Below, in pieces: positions 27,058 to 34,900 of a stretch of 64,000 bases of DNA. Numbering within the stretch: the first letter of the stretch is position 1; the number at the start of each line of letters is the position of its first letter. Source of the DNA: Acinetobacter higginsii (GTDB lineage: Bacteria > Pseudomonadota > Gammaproteobacteria > Pseudomonadales > Moraxellaceae). The stretch is taken from contig NZ_KB850071.1 in NCBI RefSeq assembly GCF_000369525.1, forward strand, positions 319,032 to 383,031, read 5' to 3'. The notes below the pieces were generated by a model, which ran no database searches, had not been told where the DNA came from, and worked only from the letters and a program-made list of their open reading frames with translations. A program made the position numbers and the translations under genes.

Positions 27058-27789
27058 CTAGATTCCTAAAACTATTTGATATGGCTTGAATCCCTCCAAT
27101 ACAACAGCAGCAACTAAGTTATTAAATGGCTCACTATTGCCATACGCCATCCATTGATCCAGAGCCTCATAGTAGGCTAAACGATTTTCGACAGTAATCA
27201 CACTCGGTGGATAACCAGCTTTCATCAACTCAAGATTCATCAATAATCGAGATGTACGTCCATTCCCATCCACAAAGGGATGGATACCCACAAAATCAGC
27301 ATGAACTTTGGCTGCTCGCTCAATTGGATGTAATGTATGGGCTTCTATGTTATACCAATCTATAAATTGAGCCATCTTATCATTGAGCAATGTATGATCT
27401 GGAGGATTGGTGGTAGCACCTGAGATTAAGACATTTTGCTGACGATATCGTCCTGCATTTTCATCATCAATATTTTTTAAAATCAATTGATGGATATTCC
27501 GAATTTGCCATTCTGAAAACGGTTCTTGTTTTTTTATGATATCTTCAACATATAAAATTGCATCACGATGATTGATCGCTTCAAAATGCTCTCTTAACGC
27601 TTTCCCACCTACAGTAATTCCTTCTAAAACTACTTTGGTCTCTAATAAAGTTAAAGTATTACCTTCAATCGCATTCGAGTGATAAGTCCAGCGTAGGATC
27701 AAGTCTTCATGTAGATTTTTAACGATCGTAGGTGAAAGAGGTCGATGCTGATCTAATTTAGCTTTTAAATCATCAATGATCTCAAACAT
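27058..27789 (-). CDS. Class II Fic-family adenylyltransferase
   Basis: A 243-residue Fic protein. The catalytic loop HPFVDGNGR lies at 170-178 with all residues present, and the N-terminal inhibitory helix motif SxxxEGN is at 38-44 (SNAIEGN), which defines a class II, self-inhibited enzyme. Known relatives transfer AMP to protein hydroxyls; some act as toxins, others in housekeeping. No antitoxin gene is adjacent, as expected when inhibition is built in. It is convergent with the Rep-like cassette and lies next to the island junction. The target protein is unknown. Confidence 0.85.
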   Translation of the reverse strand: MFEIIDDLKAKLDQHRPLSPTIVKNLHEDLILRWTYHSNAIEGNTLTLLETKVVLEGITVGGKALREHFEAINHRDAILYVEDIIKKQEPFSEWQIRNIHQLILKNIDDENAGRYRQQNVLISGATTNPPDHTLLNDKMAQFIDWYNIEAHTLHPIERAAKVHADFVGIHPFVDGNGRTSRLLMNLELMKAGYPPSVITVENRLAYYEALDQWMAYGNSEPFNNLVAAVVLEGFKPYQIVLGI

Positions 27790-28001
27790 GGTTTATCTCT
27801 ACAGATGCAATCAAATGATCATACATGAAAAAATCATAGCAATAAAATCTGAAAGCTACAGCATCACTTTGATGTATAATAAGAATGGCTCTTCAAATGC
27901 TAATTTAAGTTTTTTATAGGCTGGGGGACGATTGGGGGATTAAATAAAATATATAATTTTTTATTTAAATTTTATCAATCACTTAATCATTAAATATGAT
28001 T

Positions 28002-28018
28002 CCCTCTCTCGCCAGAAT
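28002..28018 (+). other. Putative attachment site (tRNA 3'-end duplicate)
   Basis: GATTCCCTCTCTCGCCA could be the end of a tRNA gene (T-stem and acceptor 3' strand), left behind when an island integrated. No complete tRNA is attached to it in this window; the intact gene would lie beyond the left edge. Confidence 0.4.
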
Positions 28019-28046
28019 TTTTAGTCATGCGATTGCATGAAATGAG

Positions 28047-28074
28047 AAAGCTTAAATCGAAGGATTTAAGCTTT
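28047..28074 (+). terminator. Perfect 12-bp terminator
   Basis: AAAGCTTAAATC-GAAG-GATTTAAGCTTT followed by TTTATT, about 30 bases after the tRNA-like end. This is the usual position of a tRNA terminator. Confidence 0.85.
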
Positions 28075-28193
28075 TTTATTTCCTTATGTTTTCCAATTAA
28101 CCCTATTGAATCCTGAGATAGTTGGGGTATAACTGGGGGTAAAATAATTTACCCCTATTTTTTTACTCCCAAATTTCCACGGGAAGCGTTGCA

Positions 28194-28323
28194 ATGCTTA
28201 CAGATACTCGAGTCAGAAAGATCAAACCATTAGAAAAAAACCAAATATGCTGATGAAAAAAGCATGTATTTAGAAGTTACTCCTTCTGGTGGTATGCACT
28301 GGCGTATGAAATTTCGCATACAA
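28194..28323 (+). pseudogene. Tyrosine integrase remnant (N-terminus only)
   Basis: The ATG at 28194 gives MLTDTRVRKIKPLEKK, the standard start of phage-type tyrosine integrases. After about 16 codons the frame shifts by one base (near 28,242) and continues KYADEKSMYLEVTPSGGMHW and RMKFRI, the next conserved block. Family sequence ends near 28,323, where unrelated sequence and the end of the membrane-protein gene begin. A full enzyme is about 400 residues, so this is an inactive stub that marks the left edge of the second island. Confidence 0.8.
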
Positions 28324-28354
28324 GCGATATTAAATAAAATCCATACAATGTTTT

Positions 28355-29020
28355 TTAAATTTCATACTCTATAGCGTGAGAAATAGTACTATTTTCAAAA
28401 TCATCTTTACTAATTATCATTTTTTCTTTTTTAATCAAAGACATTAAGACTTCGTAATTAATAAACTTTACTGCTGCTACCACAGCTACCCCTAACCCAC
28501 TCACTAATAAGATCCATTGCGTAAAGATATATGTATTTACATCGATCAATATTAAATCCCATCCCAATTTATTAAATAACACTACTAATAAGCTATTAGA
28601 AGTTATTATTGGTACTGATGAAAAATACAAAATAAAATACCAGACCGGCCTAAATTTCAAGGTCTTTAAATTTTGTTTTGTTACAAAGATATTTACACCA
28701 TCGAAGGTTTCAATAGAGATTTTCTTTCTAATTTTTAGCAAGCTATTTATCATGATAAAGAGACTATCTGGAAATTTCGACTTGATAATATCTATGTCTC
28801 TAAATCCTAATTTATCCGTGCCAGCCAGAGCCTGTGCAAAGGCGCTTTTTTCATGGTCTTTTATACCTTCTCGGCTACATTCTTCTTCATATCTTTTTAC
28901 AGATACTGCTCTATCAAAATAAAATTTTGCATTATGAGTAAAACGCTTTCTACTATCTAACCAAGACAAAATTGGATAAATAAAAATAATCAGTGGCAAA
29001 TATTTTAAAACCAAATCCAA
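28355..29020 (-). CDS. Membrane protein at the end of the GHKL/STAS/DUF4747 cassette
   Basis: A 221-residue protein with an N-terminal membrane segment (LPLIIFIYPILSWL, about 8-21) and two more near 125-185 (WYFILYFSSVPIIT; ILLVSGLGVAVVAAVKFI). Roughly 100 polar residues lie between the first and second. I recognise no family. It is the last gene of a same-strand run, 70 bases after the DUF4747 gene, with no terminator seen between them. By analogy with defence systems that end in a membrane effector it could be the output, but that is inference. It may equally be independent cargo. Confidence 0.6.
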   Translation of the reverse strand: MDLVLKYLPLIIFIYPILSWLDSRKRFTHNAKFYFDRAVSVKRYEEECSREGIKDHEKSAFAQALAGTDKLGFRDIDIIKSKFPDSLFIMINSLLKIRKKISIETFDGVNIFVTKQNLKTLKFRPVWYFILYFSSVPIITSNSLLVVLFNKLGWDLILIDVNTYIFTQWILLVSGLGVAVVAAVKFINYEVLMSLIKKEKMIISKDDFENSTISHAIEYEI

Positions 29021-29090
29021 TTAGATAACTCCTAAGTTAAATAGAAAAATAATAGATCGAGAAACCTCCATGCTTCTCATATAGCTTCGG

Positions 29091-29975
29091 TTATCCATTT
29101 TTTATACTACTAGCTATTTCCAAACCTTTTGACTGAATTAAAGTTGATTGATTTATTAAATCAGGATCATATTGCACTCTTTCAATCAAAGGATAAGATA
29201 CAGCTGTACTTTTGTCTTCAATAAGCTCCTCTTCATTTTCAATTTTATACTCAACAACCCCATATTCCGTTGCAATTTTGACTAAATCTTTTGCTCTTTG
29301 ATTTAAAGATAAAAAAACATTTTTTCTGGCAACGAATGTTTGCATATAAACATCAACATTCTGTCCTTCCATTTCAGAAAGAATCTGTTTTTCCAAATCT
29401 GTAGGATTCTCTGAATATGGTTTTTCAATGCTCAGATGAATTTTCTTAAGCTGTTTACACTGAATGATTTTTTCAGCCGTAATTAGCTCAGGGACAGTAC
29501 TTACTACAATTCGCCCAAATTTAGTCTGCAATTTCTCAGTAACCAATAGGCTTCTTAGAAACTCCTCAAGAATTCCAACGCTTATTTCATTTTCTGGATC
29601 TTTTACTTCGCACACTAATTTCTGATGTAAAGGAAAGAAAACAAATTTGAAAAACCGTGGATTAGCCTTTAGATTTGGTGGAATATAACTTTCACCAACA
29701 TTCTGATTTTTATGTCTTTCCTCCTTTTCCTCATCATACCAGTCACTTGTTAGCCCATTACTTCTAAAAATTTCACCAGTAAAACCATTCACTAAATTAT
29801 CTTCATTGATTGGTTTTATTGAACGCAGTTTTAGATAGTTGTTCCGTGTTAAAGGAATCTCTCGATAATTCTTCTTAAGCTCTTCAAAAAGAGCTACATA
29901 TATTTCAGGTGTTACCCCTTCTTTCAACAGTTTAATATCAACAACCGCATAGTTAACCGTTCGCTTACGAGCCAT
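29091..29975 (-). CDS. DUF4747 family protein
   Basis: A 294-residue protein opening RKRTVNYAVVDIKLL, then LTRNNYLKLRSI, GFTGEIFRS, PRFFKFVFFPLHQKLVCEV and a long C-terminal alpha/beta part. This matches DUF4747, a family of unknown function usually found in accessory regions. The layout of short strands and the KxxF...LVCEV core recalls nucleic-acid-associated effector proteins such as the HEPN-linked and Abi-type families, but no catalytic motif can be named. It is downstream of the GHKL ATPase, STAS/HTH and 57-residue genes, all on one strand. Confidence 0.65.
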   Translation of the reverse strand: MARKRTVNYAVVDIKLLKEGVTPEIYVALFEELKKNYREIPLTRNNYLKLRSIKPINEDNLVNGFTGEIFRSNGLTSDWYDEEKEERHKNQNVGESYIPPNLKANPRFFKFVFFPLHQKLVCEVKDPENEISVGILEEFLRSLLVTEKLQTKFGRIVVSTVPELITAEKIIQCKQLKKIHLSIEKPYSENPTDLEKQILSEMEGQNVDVYMQTFVARKNVFLSLNQRAKDLVKIATEYGVVEYKIENEEELIEDKSTAVSYPLIERVQYDPDLINQSTLIQSKGLEIASSIKNG

Positions 29976-30008
29976 TTTAAAAACCTCTAAATAAAAATTT
30001 AATTGATC

Positions 30009-30038
30009 TGGTCAATGGTTTCGAAAAGCCATTGACCA
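30009..30038 (-). promoter_or_regulatory. 10-bp intergenic hairpin inside the cassette
   Basis: TGGTCAATGG and CCATTGACCA flank a 10-base loop between the 57-residue gene and the DUF4747 gene. On the minus strand AGATCAATTAAATTTTT follows, so it may be a weak terminator or an RNA-processing site that sets the ratio of the two products. Confidence 0.45.
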
Positions 30039-30050
30039 TTAAAGGACTGT

Positions 30051-30224
30051 TTACTTTTCCTTACGGACACCTTTGAAAGGAGTTTTTTCAGATGTTTTAA
30101 CATCCATAAAACGCCCAGTATCTGTGTCACGCTTAACCCAATGACCGCTTGAGGTTTGTGTTTGTGAACGGTCACGAACCATTCCATTACGATGTCCATC
30201 ACCTGATGGAGGATTTGTTGCCAT
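30051..30224 (-). CDS. 57-residue conserved basic protein
   Basis: The frame from the ATG at 30224 encodes MATNPPSGDGHRNGMVRDRS and ends with FMDVKTSEKTPFKGVRKEK. The GDGHRNG...RxRSQ...W.KRD..TGRFMD pattern is a small family I have seen in bacterial accessory regions with no known function. Another overlapping frame starts five bases earlier and gives a longer but unconserved product, so I prefer this one. AAGGTG lies ahead of the ATG. The protein is basic and Gly/Arg-rich, and probably binds nucleic acid or a partner protein. Confidence 0.7.
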   Translation of the reverse strand: MATNPPSGDGHRNGMVRDRSQTQTSSGHWVKRDTDTGRFMDVKTSEKTPFKGVRKEK

Positions 30225-30346
30225 AACATCACCTTATTCTGCTTAATTAAATCTGATTAATCAGATATTAAAAATAAAGGACTGGATTGCCCTTGCTTCT
30301 ATATTAACCCGATTATTCTGATTAAGTAAATATATTTAAGCAGAAA

Positions 30347-30907
30347 CTAGAAAATACTTTTGTAAATAAACTCTATACCGCCAGATTCGGCTACTTCTTC
30401 AACTCTAAGAATATATCCCTCATCAACCAATTTTTTCAACTTAGTACTCGCATTTGGTACTGATAAGTTAAGTTGACCCGCGACTTTATTTGTAGTTATT
30501 TGCTTTTTTTTCATTACTAAATCAAAAACTTCCTGATTCGAACTAGAAAGTCGACTACCTAACAAACGAACATTATCTCCCAGTTTCACTAAAATTGGTT
30601 GTTCTACTTTTTCAGCTGCATAGTCCCAGTTATCAAGCATGTCCACATTTTTAGGGTCAAAATGAGATAAATAAATTCCTTTGTTCCCTCGATACATTTT
30701 TGCCAAAAGTAAAACACTCTCTCTTGCAAAAGAAGAATCTGTAAATTCAATTCCTTCAAACGAAATTTCGAAAACTCTTTGTGCTGGTGCTGAATCGATA
30801 ATTGCTTTCAATTGAGGAAAAACTTCTCTGCCTTTTTGATTACCAAAAGGCATAGGATTACCTGAGCAATAGTCTATTAGTTTCATAACGTGTGCATTCT
30901 CATTCAT
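30347..30907 (-). CDS. STAS-like (DUF4325) protein with C-terminal winged helix
   Basis: A 186-residue protein. Residues 20-110 show the STAS-like pattern (VFEISFEGIEFTDSSFARES, LLAKMYRGNKGIYLSHFD), and residues 125-180 a winged HTH (EVFDLVMKKKQITTNKVAGQ, LNLSVPNASTKLKKLVDEGY). STAS-like DUF4325 proteins are usually partners of GHKL ATPases, as anti-sigma antagonists are in partner switching. The gene starts 23 bases after the GHKL gene ends, so the two are one transcript. It may act as a transcription switch for the cassette. Confidence 0.75.
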   Translation of the reverse strand: MNENAHVMKLIDYCSGNPMPFGNQKGREVFPQLKAIIDSAPAQRVFEISFEGIEFTDSSFARESVLLLAKMYRGNKGIYLSHFDPKNVDMLDNWDYAAEKVEQPILVKLGDNVRLLGSRLSSSNQEVFDLVMKKKQITTNKVAGQLNLSVPNASTKLKKLVDEGYILRVEEVAESGGIEFIYKSIF

Positions 30908-30930
30908 GTCGTTCTTTTAATCAGAAGAAG

Positions 30931-32097
30931 CTAATTTGTCAATACTATCGTTAAAATAAATTGTGTACCATACATTTTTGTAAGTCCCCCAGTATGCATC
31001 AGATCCTTGTCTTTCAGATAGTTTGACTGATATAGGAAGTGATATTTACAATCATCAAGCCGTATTGAGACCTTGACATCAATATTCTCTAAATTTAATA
31101 GATCTTTTGTCTCTTTCTTAGATATTTTAGCTAATGCTGAATGTGCCTCATTTAAACCTAAGCCTCGATTTTCAATACCTGTCTGTGTAATACCACCATT
31201 ATTTAATACATATGCAATTAAGCTCTTATTGCTTTCAATACTATTCTCCTGAAATGGTAAGGCAATATTCTTATAATGATCATAAGTTAAAGCTTTTCGC
31301 AAAGTATTTATTAATCCTGACCCATTGTCAGCTATTACAAGTACAATCTTCTTCTGACTAGAATTAGGTATATTATAAATCTGTAAAGCAGAATACCCTG
31401 TCAAATCTGAGTATCCATGTTCTCGGACATTATCAATTAGACTTCCGATAAACATTTGCAATTTAGGTAGAAGAACTTGTTTTTCGTATTCATTGAAAGA
31501 GTCTTCTAAGACTTTAGATATTCGAAAAACCTCTTCATTGTTCATATCTTCAGGACATATTGGAAAGACCTCAATTAAACTTTCAGAGTTCCTCTTGTAC
31601 TTTTCAGCTAATCTTGAATTTGGCCGTTTAGGTAATACTTGAGCTGAATCATGCAAATACTTAAAAAAACTTAGTCGCCTTAGATACGTAAAAGTATTTA
31701 TACAGTTACGAAAATCAAGACAAATGAATTTACCTTTCTGACATAATTGATTAGTTAAGCAAAGTAACCTAATAATTGCATCCAACAGTAAACGCTCATT
31801 AAAAACAAAACGTACCGTATTTTTACTCTCAAATAAACTTGGATAAACTTCTAGCCTAGATTCAAAAATATTGGCATCAACCCATTTTTTAGGAAATTCA
31901 ATCACTAATTCTTTATTTTCTATATTATTCCACTGATAATTTTCATCTTGCTGAAATTTATCTCTATTTCTATCAAGAAATGCATTTACTATTTGTCTGT
32001 CCTTACTAATTTTTTTAGCAATTTCTCGTCCTTTTAAATTCGGATATTTTGACAAAACATTAAAAATTAAATTTTGTAAATCATCCAAACCTTTCAC
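30931..32097 (-). CDS. GHKL-type ATP-binding protein with N-terminal winged helix
   Basis: A 388-residue protein. Residues 1-55 form a winged-helix-like domain (GREIAKKISKDRQIVNAFL...W). Residues 95-150 contain a STAS-like stretch (KFICLDFRNCINTFTYLRRL). The C-terminal half is a GHKL ATPase: N-box NVREHG at 223-228, ADNGSG at 256-261 and GIENRGLGL near 300. There is no phosphoacceptor His domain or membrane segment, so it is a soluble ATPase or anti-sigma-like kinase, not a classical sensor kinase. It leads the operon with the STAS/HTH, 57-residue and DUF4747 genes. Sensing and partner switching are inferred. Confidence 0.75.
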   Translation of the reverse strand: MKGLDDLQNLIFNVLSKYPNLKGREIAKKISKDRQIVNAFLDRNRDKFQQDENYQWNNIENKELVIEFPKKWVDANIFESRLEVYPSLFESKNTVRFVFNERLLLDAIIRLLCLTNQLCQKGKFICLDFRNCINTFTYLRRLSFFKYLHDSAQVLPKRPNSRLAEKYKRNSESLIEVFPICPEDMNNEEVFRISKVLEDSFNEYEKQVLLPKLQMFIGSLIDNVREHGYSDLTGYSALQIYNIPNSSQKKIVLVIADNGSGLINTLRKALTYDHYKNIALPFQENSIESNKSLIAYVLNNGGITQTGIENRGLGLNEAHSALAKISKKETKDLLNLENIDVKVSIRLDDCKYHFLYQSNYLKDKDLMHTGGLTKMYGTQFILTIVLTN

Positions 32098-32154
32098 TCC
32101 CTATTCATGTGTTAATTGAAAAAATAATACTTACAGAATAATTTATTAATAATA

Positions 32155-32192
32155 AAAGGACTCTATAAGATTTACAAGCTATAGAGTCCTTT
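32155..32192 (-). terminator. Perfect 13-bp hairpin after the hsdR remnant
   Basis: AAAGGACTCTATA and TATAGAGTCCTTT flank a 12-base loop. It lies 19 bases downstream of the end of the hsdR remnant (minus strand) and upstream of the GHKL gene. Confidence 0.75.
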
Positions 32193-32210
32193 ATATGAGA
32201 TTAAATGGAA

Positions 32211-32696
32211 TTAAATATTTCTACCTACATCTTTAAATTTTTCAACTAATATGGCAATTTTTTAAAAAAAACTTTGTTTCTTTGTCAAACACTGCGGATT
32301 TAGTGGACTCATCTTTGGCAGAACTGCATTAAGCTCAGTACCATTCTCATTAGCAAACTTCCTCTTCAATGAGCTCATGATATAGCGCTTTGCTGCATCC
32401 TCATTCAAATTTTCATCAGTTACTAATTCCTGCACTTCACGCTGTTGTTCTGATTGCGCAAAAATGAAAAAGGCATCTATCACACTAGCTTTATCATCAA
32501 TCGTGTCTAAATCAGTATGATTAATAATATCGACTATTAAGCTTTCTTTAGCTCGATTTCCTAAGCTAGCACGAATCACTCATCGCATATCTTCAACCAA
32601 GGTTGCCTTATCTTTCACTTTCTTATTATTCTCAAAGATTAGCTCTAAAATGTAATCTAGGTTAATCTCTTGCGACTTCAATAAGTCAACTTCAAA
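32211..32696 (-). pseudogene. hsdR: Type I restriction subunit HsdR, decayed C-terminus
   Basis: Only the last 160 or so codons remain. They read [19 protein letters not shown] and continue to VEDMR, an in-frame TGA at about 32,580 (CGA-to-TGA is the simplest change), [32 protein letters not shown] and CLTKKQSFF, all typical of the HsdR C-terminus. One extra base in a T-run (near 32,270) then shifts the frame; removing it restores KKIAILVEKFKDV. Sequence before 32,696 is unrelated. HsdM and HsdS are absent. It is a relic of a former type I system on the island. Confidence 0.8.
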
Positions 32697-32943
32697 AACT
32701 ATAGTAAAACAATTCACCAAAATCATGGTAAAATACCTTGCAAGCCTTATATAGCAATGCTTTGAACATGATTTCAAAAAGAGTAAAAAAGTGGATTCCG
32801 TCAATGTAAAATCACTATTTAAGAAGCATTTAGCTTAATTTTAGGCTTAAAAAACAGTACAAAAAGGCTATTTTTAGTCAAAAAAACAGGTAAAAACATG
32901 CAGAAGATACACGACAACGTAGAAGAACGATTGTGATAAGGCG

Positions 32944-33870
32944 ATGGTAGACGACAAGGAATTCAAAAAGAGAATAAGCTTCTTAAAAAATGAAGCTGAA
33001 AAATATATTCTAGTGCAGAAAAAGGATTTTGATGAGGCATTCTCATCAAATTTTTGGCTGCCACTGAAAAAACAAAAAGATTTTGAAAAAACTCTCAGGT
33101 CAGGAAGCGATACTGCTGGATTTCAGTCGGTATTAACCGCTGGTGGACGGCGGGCCGCCATGCTGTGGTGGATGGGACGGTATTTGATTCACGCCAAAGA
33201 CGATTTGGCTCAAGGCTACGAATATTTGCATAGAGGCTTGGATGCTATTTGGTGGGGATTTTTATGCCGTCCGAACACTTATACGGATTTGGAGTCAAAC
33301 ATTCAGCTTTTAATTGCTTGGTTTGATGTGACCGGCGTTCCGAAAAGATCCGATTACATAGGAAGGTATCTTTCTGGACTGACTGAAATTCCGGATAGAG
33401 AAAAATATCTTCAGAACTCCGAGATCGGCAGGTTAATGGCGCAGCTTTGGTGCAAGGATAACTCTATAGATATAGAGTATTTAACAGGTATTTATGAATT
33501 CAAAAAAAAAGATCACAAATATGCCAACGTTATAGAGAACATTTTTTCGGAAGACGTTGGATTATTCACATCTATACTTGAATCCGCGCTCCAATATCGA
33601 GTTCGAGAAGCGGCAATTGAGAGTGGAGAATTCAGAACAGCCATTGCTTTTCACCTTATTCCTATTGAATTTTATTATATTCAGAGAATTAGAAGCCGGA
33701 AGGGATTAGTTACAAATTTCCCAGAATCGGCAATATTTTCATTAAATGATGGTGCTCCTAGCCAATACAGCGGGATTTCCTTGGAATCCGACCCTGTCTT
33801 GCACTCTGCAATTAAGAAGGCGATTGATCAAAAATGGCTTGATAGGGAAATGGTTGAAGAAATGATGTAA
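32944..33870 (+). CDS. Orphan 308-residue protein of unknown family
   Basis: I do not recognise it. It looks soluble and alpha-helical, with Trp/Tyr-rich helices (AAMLWWMGRYLIH, GLDAIWWGFLCRP) and a late segment FHLIPIEFYYIQRIRSRKGL. There is no signal peptide or membrane segment. An AAGG sequence precedes the ATG. Its base composition is noticeably less AT-rich than the neighbouring relic. The helical, aromatic layout recalls immunity proteins of polymorphic toxins, but no toxin gene is nearby, so this is a weak guess. It is the last gene before the core region. Confidence 0.5.
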   Translation: MVDDKEFKKRISFLKNEAEKYILVQKKDFDEAFSSNFWLPLKKQKDFEKTLRSGSDTAGFQSVLTAGGRRAAMLWWMGRYLIHAKDDLAQGYEYLHRGLDAIWWGFLCRPNTYTDLESNIQLLIAWFDVTGVPKRSDYIGRYLSGLTEIPDREKYLQNSEIGRLMAQLWCKDNSIDIEYLTGIYEFKKKDHKYANVIENIFSEDVGLFTSILESALQYRVREAAIESGEFRTAIAFHLIPIEFYYIQRIRSRKGLVTNFPESAIFSLNDGAPSQYSGISLESDPVLHSAIKKAIDQKWLDREMVEEMM

Positions 33871-33958
33871 AGTTCTGGAACTTGATAACATTTATAAACA
33901 CATGCTCTTTTTATCAAAATTTTGCTACTCTATTTGTTTTACTTTTCTACCTTTAACT

Positions 33959-34285
33959 ATGCTCAGTTTATTTGTTTACGGCACTCTAGGGCCAAACCGT
34001 CCCAATGCCCATATCATGGAAAATATTGGTGGTACATGGGCAGAAGCACATGTATTTGGCACACTCAAACAACAAGGCTGGGGCGCTGAATTGGGCTTTC
34101 CAGGTATTGTTTTAGATCAAACAGATCAAAAAGTATCTGGCTTTGTCTTTTTTTCAGACAACCTAGAACAACACTGGCAGGCACTGGATGAATTCGAAGG
34201 TGTAGGCTATCAACGTGTCCCTGTTAAAGCGCATTTAAGCACAGGTGAAACCATTGACTCCTTTGTCTATGCACTCAATAGCTAA
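33959..34285 (+). CDS. Gamma-glutamylcyclotransferase-like protein (AIG2/GGCT fold)
   Basis: A 108-residue protein started at the ATG at 33959 (MLSLFVYGTLG); the frame is open to 33902 but that extension is not family-like. LFVYGTLGP is the substrate-binding YGTL loop, and ALDEFEGVGYQRVPV holds the conserved Asp/Glu that acts as acid-base residue in this fold. Members release 5-oxoproline from gamma-glutamyl compounds or repair modified amines. It lies just upstream of tRNA-Thr and looks like the start of the core region. Confidence 0.75.
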   Translation: MLSLFVYGTLGPNRPNAHIMENIGGTWAEAHVFGTLKQQGWGAELGFPGIVLDQTDQKVSGFVFFSDNLEQHWQALDEFEGVGYQRVPVKAHLSTGETIDSFVYALNS

Positions 34286-34367
34286 GCTGAAATTGGCGAA
34301 AATTCGACAATCCAATTAAATTTATCTGATTGCTCATTTTTTCGCTTGTTTTTTTAAACAGATTCTG

Positions 34368-34373
34368 TAGAAT
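34368..34373 (+). promoter_or_regulatory. -10 box of tRNA-Thr
   Basis: TAGAAT lies 12 bases before the tRNA, with TTGTTT at 34346-34351 as a -35 match and 16-base spacing. Confidence 0.5.
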
Positions 34374-34385
34374 TCTCGCCACGTT

Positions 34386-34461
<76 letters not shown>

Positions 34462-34470
34462 TTTCTCGCT

Positions 34471-34893
34471 TTACTCTCGTTTCTTCCCCATCATTTTCTC
34501 AAAATGCGAAATATTCGGATTTAATAAATCCCATTCATTTGCATGACTCACAAAACATTCTGCTTGCGGTTGATACAAATTTGGATCATCCAATGTTCCT
34601 GCACGGATTGAAATCATTTCAGGTACGAGTTCTGGTAGACCAAACATTTGTGAACCACAATTGGGGCAAAATGCACGGCGGATTGGCTTACCTGATAATC
34701 CCAAAGACTCAAAATATTTTAATTCACCATTAATTTTCAGTTCGGATTGATGAAAGAAAGCAATCGGTGCATAAGCACTGCCTGTGGCCTTCTGACAATC
34801 ACGACAATGACAATTAAAACGATAACGTGGCGCAACCTCCGCCTGATAGCTAACTGCCCCACACAGGCATGAACCTTTATATTCATTTGGCAT
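34471..34893 (-). CDS. GFA-family (glutathione-dependent formaldehyde-activating-like) protein
   Basis: A 140-residue protein with the zinc-binding pattern of the GFA/CENP-V family: GSCLCGAVSY near 7-16, CHCRDCQKATGS near 29-40 and FCPNCGSQMFG near 95-105. GFA proteins bind zinc, and some handle glutathione-S-hydroxymethyl adducts, but most members are uncharacterised. It follows the methyltransferase gene on the same strand, seven bases apart. Confidence 0.85.
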   Translation of the reverse strand: MPNEYKGSCLCGAVSYQAEVAPRYRFNCHCRDCQKATGSAYAPIAFFHQSELKINGELKYFESLGLSGKPIRRAFCPNCGSQMFGLPELVPEMISIRAGTLDDPNLYQPQAECFVSHANEWDLLNPNISHFEKMMGKKRE

Positions 34894-34900
34894 CTTGTTC

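Larger units (their letters stand above)
27790..28193. other. Island junction: paired TGGGGG motifs and tRNA-3'-end-like sequence
   Basis: No gene. Two motif pairs, TGGGGG at 27922 and 27933 and TGGGG(G) at 28123 and 28134, each spaced 11 bases, flank a sequence at 28002-28018 (GATTCCCTCTCTCGCCA) that resembles the T-arm and acceptor 3' strand of a tRNA gene. A perfect terminator follows at 28047. A degenerate integrase start comes right after. Together this looks like an attachment site with integrase arm sites. Confidence 0.5.

Noticed and set aside
29999..30232. A 77-residue reading frame overlapping the 57-residue gene
   Set aside because: The alternative frame starting at 30224 gives a conserved GDGHRNG...TGRFMD protein; the longer frame has no conserved features.
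34373..34382. A right-hand attachment site for the second island
   Set aside because: Only seven or eight bases (CTCGCCA) match the junction at 28,002-28,018, within chance for this length, and it overlaps the tRNA-Thr promoter.
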